Made by a program: the position numbers and the translations under genes. DNA of 64,000 nucleotides from positions 3,415,246-3,479,245 of the forward strand of contig NC_087081.1 of the NCBI RefSeq assembly GCF_026151205.1, written 5' to 3'. Source of the DNA: Bolinopsis microptera. Its lineage: Eukaryota > Ctenophora > Tentaculata > Lobata > Bolinopsidae. The notes beneath the pieces were generated by a model. It was given only the letters and a program-made list of their open reading frames with translations. It was not told the DNA's origin and made no database searches. This document shows, one piece after another, positions 12,801-25,713 of the stretch. Every line of letters begins with the position of its first letter. The first letter of the stretch is position 1.

Positions 12801-15800
12801 ATTTACTATATGGGGGAAGGGCTGGAGGGGGGATTTATTTACTATGGGGGAAGGGCTGGATGGGGGCTATATTTACTATGGAGGAAGGGCTGGAGGGGGG
12901 CTATATTTACTATGGGGGAAGGGCCGGAGGGGGGCTATATTTACTATGGGGGAAGGGCCGGAGGGGGGCTATATTTACTATGGGGGAAGGGCCGGAGGGG
13001 GGCTATATTTACTATGGGGGAAGGGCCGGAGGGGGTTTAAATTACCATAGAGAGGTAAGGGAGCAAGTGAAGGCTAAGATTATTATTAGAGAATGAGTGG
13101 AGAGCTGACTCTGGGGAAGGCTGGGTGGGGGCTGCAATCAACGTTCTATATAATGAGTATCGTTGTTCTGACACATAGTTGGGATTATCATCATCTCAGC
13201 TCATAAATGTGTAATTCATCGTGGGCTGTGAAAACTTTTAAGTATAGGCGTATATAGTAGCACTTAACGTATTTACTTAGCAACTTGCCTGTAAACTATA
13301 CAGTGTATAATACATACAGCTATACAGTGTACAATAAATTTCATGAAATATACACTTACAACAGCGCTTTGAGTAGGAAAATGATTTTTTGTTAGTAGTA
13401 ACGGATGAGAATGGATAGACGTACTCTGTGACGTATAGCAATGTACTTTATCATATTTTTCTTATTTCCAAAGAAATGTTAAATAGTGTTGAAATGTGAT
13501 ATTCCGCTGTATAATAGTATAATGTAACTGCTACAGATTGTAAATAATCGCATAATCCAGTTCAAGTACGCTTGTGCGAAGTCATATGACAGTGCAGGAC
13601 ATTGAATGACAGGACATTGATTCGAATCTCAGAAGCTTTCAAATAAAATGTGTCAATCGTCTTCAGTCGACAATAAGTTATTTGTATTTCATTATCTCTT
13701 AATCTACAATATCTGTTGTTCTGTAGGATCAAGATGACGTGGTCATAGTTTAATCAAAGCGTAAAGTGTCAACAATTCACCATGCCTGTGCCTTAGTTAA
13801 ACCAATTAAGTCGCTTAGTTGAGACAATTACATCACTTAGTTCAAGCCATTATATAATTAAAATCAACAAAAGTAGCACGCAATTGTATTAAGACTTGAG
13901 TAATACAAGGGAGTGACGGGTTTTATAATTACCAGCATAATTAGCGGAGTAGAACTTCGAAATTTACAGCGCGGCTCAGGTTCATGGCGTTGTATTCTTA
14001 TTTTGCTAAATACCGACTTTGTCGAGTAGATTAGGGGGGGGGGGGGGCGGGGCCGTGGGGGGAGTACTGGGCCTAGACTAACTCTCCTGTGTTCTGCTCC
14101 CAGTTCATTCCATGGCCAGTAAGGTGGGCCAGTAGCATGAAACACTTGTCTCTCGTTTGATTTATAACCGTACCCTGAATTACTTAATGCTTAATGTGCG
14201 TCAAATAGCAGCTCCATATAAAATACTCTAACTAAGGGTTTGTGGTTGAAAAACGTGAACTGTTTAGAAATCAGAGCTTCTTAATGAACGATTTGACCCG
14301 TTCCTCGGTTTGAAGAATTTCTTGAAGCAGGTCCAAGTTGGGATGTTCCGAGCACATATTTTAACAGTGTACAAGTACAACCTGATATATATAACAACAC
14401 AGGCAGTACGTAAGTAGTAGGAGTATATGGAGAGTAGGGGAGGAACTGTTTAAAAGTGCTGAAGACTTAGTAGGCATGTTGCAGTTACTAATGGTAATGC
14501 GCTGTAACTAGTGGTAACTAATGGTAACGCGCTGTAACTAGTGGTAACTAGTGGTAACTAATTATGGTAACACGCTGTAACTAGTGGTAACTAATGGTAA
14601 CACGCTTTAACTAGTGGTAACTAATTATAATGGTAACACGCTGTAACTAGTGGTAACGCACTGTAACTAGTGGTACACGCTGTAACTAGTGGTAACGCGC
14701 TGTAACTAGTGGTAACGCGCTGTAACTAGTGGTAACTAGTGGTAACTAATTATGGTAACACGCTGTAACTAGTGGTAACTAATGGTAACACGCTTTAACT
14801 AGTGGTAACTAATTATAATGGTAACGCGCTGTAACTAGCGGTAACGTGCTGTAACTAGTGGTAACAAGTGGTAACTAGTGGTAACGCGCTGTAACTAGTG
14901 GTAACGCGCTGTATATTTAGTATTTACAATGTATGGAATACTTGAATTGGAGTAGTTAGTAGTATACATCATATTATACTGTTTGTGGAGTCATGCAAAA
15001 TAGTTATAATCGTCGATCTTAGGACTCTCGAATCAAAGGAATAATTGAATGATAGAGAAAACTTATGACTATGTTCTTTCATTAACTGGACTCTAGTTCA
15101 AACCTAAAATCGCACTATAACCGAAGCCTTCGCAATCTTATGACTTGTTAAATTCTCTAGTTATTTAATTATTCGGTCATTCACAAAGTTAATCTCTAAA
15201 TAAATCACATTTTCAGAGTGATTGTATCTTGGAAAGATTTCCGAATGTCGCTGTCGAATGTGCACCCAATAACGAGTAGCTACGAGGCTATGGCTCTGAA
15301 GTCTACCATCGACCTTACTCACAATGACATGGTTTGTTCAGCCACTGAGGGACCAGGGGGGGGACCTTACTCACAATGACATGGTTTGTTCAGCCACTGA
15401 GGCCAACTGAGGGGCCGGCCCGGAGGGGGGGACCTTACTCACAATGACATGGTTTGTTCAGCCACTGAGGGGCCGGGGGGGACCTTACTCACAATGACAT
15501 GGTTTGTTCAGCCACTGAGGGCAACTGAGGGGCCGGCCCGGAGGGGGGGACCTTACTCACAATGACATGGTTTGTTCAGCCACTGAGGGGCCGGGGGGAC
15601 CTTACTCACAATGACATGGTTTGTTCAGCAACTGAGGCCAACTGAGGGACCGGCCCGGGGGGGGGGGGGGGGGGGGGGCTGGGATTGTTCGACCTTACTC
15701 ACAATGACATGGTTTGTTCAGCCACTGAGTGGTTTGTTCAGCCACTGAGGGGCCGGCCCGGAGGGGCCGGGTGGGGGGGTTTGGGGCTTGGATTGTTGGC

Positions 15801-18800
15801 GCTAAACAATCAGAATATTACAATGGCATAGCTTGGCGGGTCACAAATCTGCCCTCCCTTACCACAGATAATAGAGCCAGTTCTCGCATCATAAATACGC
15901 CTCATTATCTAATATTTATCCATATTGTATAGTGTAAATATTATTTTTATATCGTCAGAAAACACCTATCTTTCTCGTGATATGTTTTGCTAACAACTGT
16001 GATCGTGTGATCTATCTAACTTCGTTTGGTAACTAGTGGTAACTAGTGGTAACTAGTGGTTACGCGCTGTAACTAGTGGTAACTAATGGTAACTAGTGGT
16101 AACTAGTGGTAACGCGCTGTAACTAGTGGTAACGCGCTATTATATGTTTTGCTAACAACTGTGAAGGTGTGATCTATCTAACATTGTTTGATCTAAATTG
16201 TCATGTTATCTTGTATTCCTTACTTTGTAGGGCAGTAGTTAAGTTATTATCTATCACATGTTATCTCGTTAAATATGTAATTATCTAACACATATCATTA
16301 TCTCTAGGTATCAGTGTTCGAGTTTGATGTGTTTACTCGGCTCTTTCAACCGTGGGATACTCTCTTGATAAACTGGAAAATGTTAGCTGTAACACACACA
16401 GGTGAGAGAGAGAGACAGTTACAATAGTTATGGTAAATAGTGTAGGTTCGGTTCAGAAACGGCACTAGCTAGAGTTATGATAACCCCGCCCGAAATACCG
16501 TAGTTTCACTGCTATTATGATCTTGTAGATGTAAGCAAATATGTTAATTATTTGATAACGATTAAATTAACGACGCGACACACGCTACAAATGACCAAAA
16601 AGTGGAAACTCCTCCCAAAGTAGCGTTTCCTGGTCTCTTTTACATATCTTCTCACATATTTCACATATCTTCTAACATATTTCGCATAATATCTTCTCAC
16701 ATATTTCATGTGATATCTACAGGTTACCAGGCATTTCTGACGTATGGTGAGGTAAAAGAGCGGTTACAGAAATACATTCATAAACCTGGAACGTAAGTAA
16801 CCTAAAAGGGGATATAAATAAATAATAAATGAATAAAATAAATTTTCATCCAGCACAGTTATAATATAATAAGTTGAATTTTTCTCTCAAATTTCTCCAT
16901 CCTCCTCCAAATTTGAATTTTTCCTAACACCAACTTATCCTGTGTATACAATGAATTATAACTTGTACAGTAAAATAGTAGTAACAGTAGTATATAGTTT
17001 GATGCTTCCAAACTTGATACACTCTTAATCACATTCCAACGAGTGTCAAGTAGTAACACATACGAAAGTAACAACAAATTACAAAACAATCTCACCTCAT
17101 TATCAATTACAAATTACAAAGTTACAAAACAATCTCACCTCATTATCAATTACAAATTACAAATTACACGTTACTTTAAACCCCCTCCTCATTACAAATC
17201 ACACGTCAGTCCTGTGTAACACTGGGTGTTAAGTACCCTCATTAGTCCCTCACTCCTACATAGACAGACCTGTATAGTAGGACTATAACACGGTGTATAT
17301 ACAGTGTATTAGAGAAGTAGGACTATACCGTATACCGTATAATCCCAGTGCAGTGTATACCGTATAGTATATACCGTATAGTCCTACTTCTCTCTCCTTC
17401 TTACTGAGAACAGTATAGGTAGCTAACTTAGCTACCTATGCTGTTTAAGCTAACTGTGTTATAGTAGCTGTGTGTTAGACAGTGCTCTCTCTTTGTACCT
17501 CTTGTTGAACAGTGTAGAGAACCAGGCACGTTACCATGGTAACAGTGTAAATCATACACATACAGCTCCTAAACGTGTAGTGTAGTGTGTACTTGAAGCA
17601 ATCCTTACTTTAAACTTATCACGTACCGTCTAGATGTAAGGAATTACTAAACCATTTAATTATTGTGATTACATTTGGGGGAGAGGAAATACCCGCAGTA
17701 AACGGGAATCAGAATGTTACTACTTACAAGCACGACCTCGTGTCCCATTCAGGTCCAGCTTCTCTTTTTAAAAAAGAGAGAAAGAAAAGAATACACGACC
17801 CTTGAAATTTCACAATAATATAAACTTTAACGTACAATGTAGATGCGTCCTATGCGTAAAAATATGTCATTTACATTTTACATGTCACACTACACCAGCT
17901 ATAGAATGTAGATCGTTATTGATGTTTAATTAAAGAAACACCACTCTTGGACGCAAATTATAACCCATCTTACTACGTGAACTACAATCCTTCTGTACTA
18001 ACATCTCAATATATATTAGTGTATTGAGTAACTCCGTCATTCAATACACTATATAGCTATATGACATTGTGTCCGTCTGAGATTGTAAACACTTCAAGAA
18101 TCAGTGGTTGCGTCAGCGTTATCTGTTAAAGCTCGTCTTCTAGAACTTGGGCCTATTAAAGCACCGAAACCATTTAAGTTCGTAATATGTTGTAAATATT
18201 GTCGTGTTTGAGCAGCTCTGTTGCAACGTAAAGTAGGCAGTACTACAGGGTGTTTCAAAAATACATTATATATGTACAGGGTGGGCCAATAGTCAGTACC
18301 CATACGTTAGCCTTTATAGCTCAGTCACTGACTGCCCAATTGAAATAATTCTTTCTGGTATGACTTAATACCACCACTGGTTCGAGGAATTTGTCAACTC
18401 GAAAAATATTCGTGTTCATTTTTTTCAAATGAAGGTTAATTTTCGCATTTATTTGATAATTTGGATAGTCGGATCGAGCTAAATTTTACTGAATTGTGTT
18501 TGGCCATTTGAATTACGTTTGTCCTGAAAAAATTAGAGTTATAGCTTCTCAGATGACCGAGATACGAAGCATAACGAGTTTATTCATTACATGTGATCAG
18601 GTGATTGGCTTACCTAATCACGTGATAAGGTGACCCCCGTTAACCACCCCATTAAACATTATGGGAATTGTTAAGGCTGCCCAATTAAGGTGTCGTGTCA
18701 CGGTGTCACATAATCACCCAATCAATTTTGCTAACGAGATACACAAAATCCTTGATATCTTCGTCATTTCTAATCCATTTCACATATTTTTTTCAGATAA

Positions 18801-21800
18801 GATGCAAAATGTAATAATCTACCGTCTCAGAAAAAAATTAGGAGTCCAACATGTTCAGAGAGAACAATATAGGTGTTTTAATATTGAATGGGCGTGGTCT
18901 AAAATATTCGAATTTTCAAATTTTGGCGACGGAATCGTCGAACAAGTAGGTACAGTATGCCATCTGCAAAGCAACAACTCTCAAATATAAAACACGGCGG
19001 AGGTATAAGACCCAACGTATGGGTACTGACTTTTGGCCCACCCTGTATATTATGTGCGTCAGAAAACTCAAAGCAGTTCAACAAACAACACCTCTTGTGC
19101 CAATGGGGGTACTATCTTGAGGTTCAATTGTACAGCTCATAAAATAGCACTTGAACGAGATAGATTTGAACAAAAGACCAATCTTTCTTGCATGCCTACC
19201 TTCATTTTGAAGAAAGCAAGATATTAAAAAAAAACCTCTGATCTGGACTCAAGCACTTAAAATTGATAATGGGCTTCTCGGAATATCATCACGATTTGGC
19301 ACCTTCCCCTGTTCATGCATATAAGAGAGATGGGCAGAGTCAATTTGCCACATTTTAGTTTTTGACTACAGTAGTAGAGCTCCGATCATCAAATCCAAAT
19401 GTTTTCCAGTTCAAACCTTCTCTGCGTCTTAGCTTTCTGGGTAGCTTGTTGGTTTTTGGCATCTGTAAATGCATTGTCCCCTGTAGTAAACATGACTACC
19501 CTTACAAGGGTATTGGATGGTGAGACCCCTGTATTTGGTCCCATTGAGCGAATGTTATCCAAGGTGTTCGAGAGGCAGACCTGCACCGAGCTGGTGACTC
19601 AGTGGGGACTTCCTCTGGCAATCCGACATTCTGATCTTTTCCTTCAAATAGATCTTGCTGAGAACCTGACTGAGAATGGTACTATGATTGATAATAAGGA
19701 TGGGTACTCCACGTGCTTTGACGGGAATAGCTCAGCCACGTTGGGTTGTGCCATATCCAACAAATGGAAGTGTGACGGTTACTCTTCGTGCCTGACAGAT
19801 GAATGCGGGTGCGGGGAGGACACCTTCAAGTGTGCTGATGGTAGAGGATGTATAACAATCAGCCAGCTGTGTGACAGTAAGCTCGATTGTCTTGATTACA
19901 GTGATGAGTGTGCTTGTCATGATTACCAACAGTGTCAGAGGATTATTTACTTCAACAAGGAGAGAACCAACGCGTCAAATGTCTGCTTCATAACGCCGAA
20001 TTGTTCGAAAATTTTGGCTCAAGAAACTGCGAGCGAAATTTTGAAGTTGAACAAAAATTTGTTTTTGGAAGTTACGTGGCAATCCTGGTTAGATAAGTTA
20101 CCACAGAAAAAAAACAAAAATCTCCAACAAGTATAGACCCAGCAGAATTAGAAAATTGCATAAACAACACAACTCTTGGCTTCCATTGCAAAAAGATTGA
20201 ATCAGGGCTTGACCCCACCTACAACTGTACTGAAACCTCCTCAATTGAACTGACTTATGACTCAACGCAAACATCGTCAAAATCTTTCGTTTTCTGTGAC
20301 CGAATCAAAAACTGCAAAAACGGTGTTGATGAACAACATTGCCCTGATACATTCTACTGCAAATCAAACCAGCTTCCAGTTCCCAAGAAGCTAACCTGTG
20401 ACTCTATCCCGGACTGCTCTGATTCCAGTGATGAGTGTGATAACTGTACCATGTCCTCCTACTTCTCATCTCAAACGAGCCTGATAGCCAGCAAGACCAT
20501 GATTGTTGTAATGATGGTAGAAACACTGGGCATATTTTGTTTAAATGCATATGCTATTTCGTACCATATCATGAGATACGGGAATGGCAAGCGCACATCA
20601 CTGAAGATAGACATAGTGCAGTGCGTGACGTTGGCAGTGTACGATGTACTACTTGCAGTGTATTTGCTCATAGTTTGTTGGAAGCATTGGGAGTTTGAGG
20701 GGGAATACTGTCTACATGATGTGTCTTGGAGGTCATCAGTTCTGTGCAAGGTGTCAGGAGCATTAGCATTTGCCTCGACCCATGGCGCACTGCAAGTTGC
20801 TGTGGCTACTAGTGTGTGTAGGAGTTACACCTGCATTAAGGGACTCGGGGCCCAAGAAATTAAATTCCAACAATTTTCAGTGCTTTACATTATTATGAAT
20901 ATATTTAATGTTGCAATGGCTCTGTTGCCTTTAATAGCTACCTTTACCAGTTTTGAGTGGGCAGCTGCTTTTGTCCATGAGTACTTTTTCAAAAGTAATC
21001 CACTCATCAGAAGGGGAAGAAAGGCAGATTTAGCTCTGCTGGTTAGCCTTTACAAAAGGTTGGATCTCAACACTACACTTCAGTACACCACTAGTGATCT
21101 GTTGAAGTGCTGAGGAACATGACCTGGCAAGGTGAGTTGTTCTCCTCTGACAAGATGACTTCAGTTGGCCTCTATGGAGCATCTTCAATGTGCTTTCCTG
21201 ACTTGTTTTCAACTGAAGGCTCAATGCTTACATACAAGATAGTTTATGTGGTTGAAAACTCCATCTATCTACTTCTCATAGCGATTTGTTATCGTTGCAT
21301 AACCCGCGAATTCCTGAAATCCAAAGCAGCAGTGAATCCCTCAAATAACCAGGATCTTGACAACACTCCGGAAACTGACAGAGCATTCTTTCTCTCCTTC
21401 AAAGTTTCCATCCTCGTTGGATTACAAGTTGCTTGCTGGTTTCCTGTTCACGTGACAATGATTGCAAGTCTCCTTGGAAAGACAATACCTCATCATATTA
21501 CTGATATTCTGACTATGACAGTAGTGCCACTAAACGCGCTCATGAACCCGATACTGCACACGGATCTACTGAAGAGGGTTTTTTATCTTGCTTCAGAGAA
21601 AGTTTTGTGTATGAAGGAGTGGATGATGGCCACTTTCCAATACTGTCCAGATGCAGATGCTGATCAGTTTGAACTCAATGAACGTTGAGTTCTGAATTGA
21701 AAAGAAAAAGATGGTTCTTTGTCCTGAAACTGTTTCGCCAGACTTTTAAATAAAAGTATCAACATTTAAATGTCATATTTACAATCCAAACACTTGGCTG

Positions 21801-24319
21801 GTTTCGTATGTTGAATATCTAAGTTTATTTTAGTTGCTTGTAGTTATTGTTCAGTAATCCGTGCGCTAAGAGTTAAAGTGGTGTGATCACGTGACTACAT
21901 TTCCCTCATTTGCTTGACTGTGATTTTTAGTTCCTTTAGATTTAAGAACGAGCTACTTACTTACTTATGGTGTTGTCAGACGAAATTTTCATCTGAGATG
22001 CGATGATCACTAAAATTTACTTCACTTTTTCATGTGTATTCTCTCTACTTTGACTTTTACGAGCGGCTTTTCTTGAGGTTATACCATGATATGTATGTAC
22101 CATGATGTACTATAATGTACTATAGACCATTACGGGAAGAACGATGATTACCTAACCAACATACATGACATAAGAAACACTACGTATATTGAGCAACTGT
22201 ATATAATTGTCTAGATTTGTATTGTAAACTGTCAGAATGTACCCTACACATTTATATACAATAATACAGCTGCTGTGTACTAGTTTTCATCATACATCTC
22301 GCGATAACACACTGCCAAACCAGCTGTAATCAGTGACATAATCACCATGAAAAAAGTCTGGTACATTACTCGTTGTAGGAGATGCTGTTGAGTGTAGATA
22401 TTATAATATTGAGTTATAACTTTATAAGTAGAGTTAACAGATGAATTTGTAGAGTTAACAGATGAATTCGGCTCTCTGAGATCACTGAAAATCGTACTGA
22501 TTTCTTATGTCTAATCTGATGAGGACAAAATTCCAATAATCGTGGACTTAGAGGCCAACTTCATTACAATTTACATGACAACACTGTAAAGTTAACTTTA
22601 CATGTTATAAATATTATGATGCAGGACATAATTTATGATAAAATACACTGCATAGTGTTAAGTTAAGAAGTTAAGGTAAGTAGGAAGCGAATTGTCTGTA
22701 ATATACGCTGCTATATTTACTCCGGGTACATTGTATTGTTTTTATTTGTTATTACCGTTATCACAACTGTATCTAAGTGGGTTAACATAAGATAATATTA
22801 TATTAAGATAATATTATGTTCGTAAGTACCGTACAGTTGCAAACTACAATGCAATAGTTTTATGAAAACCAAGAAAAAAAAGTAGCGCGGCTTTAAATAC
22901 ATCACTAACAGCCAATCAGAAAACACTATTCACACCACGTGACAGAAACCAACCAATCTAAGCCCAGTATTCACACCACGTGACAGAAACCAACCAATCT
23001 AAACACCGTTTTTGTTTCAGGTACATATTCCGCTTATCGTGTACCAGACTGGGACAGTGGGCTATTGGCTACGTTACAAACGAACACGAGATCTTGCAGA
23101 CAATACCACAGAACAAGAGCTTGTGTGAGGCCCTGATTCTCGGTGCTCAGGAGGGATAGTAAGTTATTAACTTATTGATCAACATATTATTTTAATTAAC
23201 TGATTTAATTGTACTCTTTTTGTTCTTCGAAGGGGGCTGTGGTCAAGATGATCACTGTAAGAATCATGGAGCCCTGTGCCTACCCCGTTAAAATTAAGTA
23301 AAAGTTAAACTTTAAGTTTTGTGAAACGTTTCGGCGAGTTCTTGAAACCGATAATGTTTGGGAATTAGTAGATGTCCACTATGTCTGTCACACTGAGATA
23401 AAAGGAGTATCCTCCTCGTTGGAAATACCACCATTAGTTGTATCCCTAGTATCTGTTTAAAACGATCGCTGTTTTTGTTTATTGATCCCTATTGACTGTT
23501 AATCATTGAATTACAAAACTTTAACGTTTCTGAACGATGATAAAGCTGTAGTAGTTTCCAACACAGCTACCTGTATCCGGACGGCAAGGAACAGAACCCA
23601 GACCTGACAGTCATACAACACGAGAAACAGAAGAAAGTGATACAAGTCACGGAGGAGGAGTATGAGATTTATACAAGCATGGGATCTACTTTCCAACAGT
23701 GCAAGGTTGGTGTCTGTAACTAGTAGCGTAGGTGTGTATTTTGTTGCTGTGGGTAGAGAGGTTACTAGTAGCGTGTACCATTATTTGTTTTTACTCAGTG
23801 AGAAATCCCGACAACATCGAGCATTTTGTGAGCCAATTTGTCGTCCTGTGATATCATAGGTGTGGGACCTTGTGAATAATTCTGCAATGTTTACTTGTAA
23901 CCTGATTACTGTAAAGGGGTAAACTAAAAACGCCCAATTATTTCTTTCGGCTTTTGAAGTTAAATGTCGGCCTATTTCTGTTGTGTATATTATGCTAACA
24001 AATCGACCAGTGCTCGCTAAAATATTATTACATAGATAAAATGAAATGTTGTTATTACAGCTGAGTAATCGCGTTTGTTGGCACTTGGCTTGCTTTTCCA
24101 TGATATTGGAATTTGTTCCCCGGTTTGTCACTGAATGCTGCGCGCCGCGAACTGCACTTTAATTTCATTGTGATGTGATGAAAGTTTTCAATAGCGGCAT
24201 AGTGGTCGCACGCGCGTACTTTTTAGCTCTCTGTTGATTGCTGGAACGCGACATATTTACTCTTCCGGTTTTGTTTTTGAGTGTATCATTCTGTGAAATT
24301 TAAGTTCCTTCAACATTAA

Positions 24320-24350
<31 letters not shown>

Positions 24351-25680
24351 CACCCTGATTTTTTTGTGAAACTTGGTTTCGAGATAGCAGCTGACCAACA
24401 AACTAACACCGGTGACCGAACTTTTGAGGGGGTCCCGGACGCCAAACGGTGCCCGCGGGGCAGCCACGCCCATATTTGGTCTAAATTAGGCCCAATTTAG
24501 CCAAATACCCTGAACATGCCCAAAACCCATATTTTATGTGCTCTACTTGTAGCTAGTGGTCTCTTGAACTCGTATATGAATTTTCACCAAGATTGGACAA
24601 AAAATGACTGAGTTATGAGCCAAAAACCATATGACCATATTTGGGCATACGCACCAAATATGATCGATTTTGGCCCATAAATTGGTAAAATATAAATATT
24701 TTTGAATGAAACCAACTTTATATGGAAGGTAAGCCTATACTACACATTCTCTATGATTATCAGCTCAATATCTAACTTACTGTGGATTCTGTGTTCAAAT
24801 AATCGCAAAAAATGAATAAAATCGCCTATATCTCAGTTCGCGATAATTGCAAAACTGATTTCGCTCAAAACAATAGAACTCAATAGGGTTTCAATATTTT
24901 TACATGAAATTTTCAGAATCAACGTAGAATCGCATTTCGACCTTAAGTTTTGTATTGGAATTTTGAGTTAGGCCTTTAAAAGAATTTGGCGGCCAAATTC
25001 TGAATTTCGCATTGCAAAATTTGGAATTTGGCTGCCAAATTTTTTTAAAGGCCTAACTTTAAATTCCAATACACAACTTAAGGTCGAAATGCGATTCTAC
25101 GTTGATTCTGAAAATTTCATGTAAAAATATTGAAACCCTATTGAGTTCTATTGTTTTGAGCGAAATCAGTTTTGCAAATATCGCGAACTGAGATATGGGC
25201 GGTTTTGTTCATTTCTTGCGATTATTTAAACACAGAATCCACAGTTAGTTAGATACTGAGCTGATAATCATAGAGAATGTGTAGTATAGGCTTACCTTCC
25301 ATATAAAGTTGGTTTCATTCAAAAATATTGATATTTGACCAATTTATGGGCCAAAATCGATCATATTTGGTGCGTATGCCCAAATATGGTCATATGGTTT
25401 TTGGCTCATAACTCAGTTATTTTTTGTCCAATCTTGATGAAAATTCATATACGAGTTCAAGAGACCACTAGCTACAAGTAGAGCACATAAAATCTGGGTT
25501 TTGGGCATGTTCTGGGTATTTGGCTAAATTGAGCCTTATTTGGACCAAATATGGGCGTGGCTTCCCCGCGGGCACCGTTTGGCGGTTGGGGTCCGGGACC
25601 CCCTCAAAAGTTCGGTCACCGGTCCTAGTTTGTTGGTCAACTGCTATCTCGAAACAAAGTTTCACAAAAAAATCAGGGTG

Positions 25681-25713
<33 letters not shown>

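Noticed and set aside
11928-13096. Open frames of up to 271 codons with MGEGPEGG and [11 protein letters not shown] repeats
   Set aside because: They translate the G-rich minisatellite in all three frames; unit length varies, so no frame is conserved.
18661-18990. 109-codon frame inside the mariner-ended element
   Set aside because: No transposase motif, such as a DDE/D block or helix-turn-helix, is visible.
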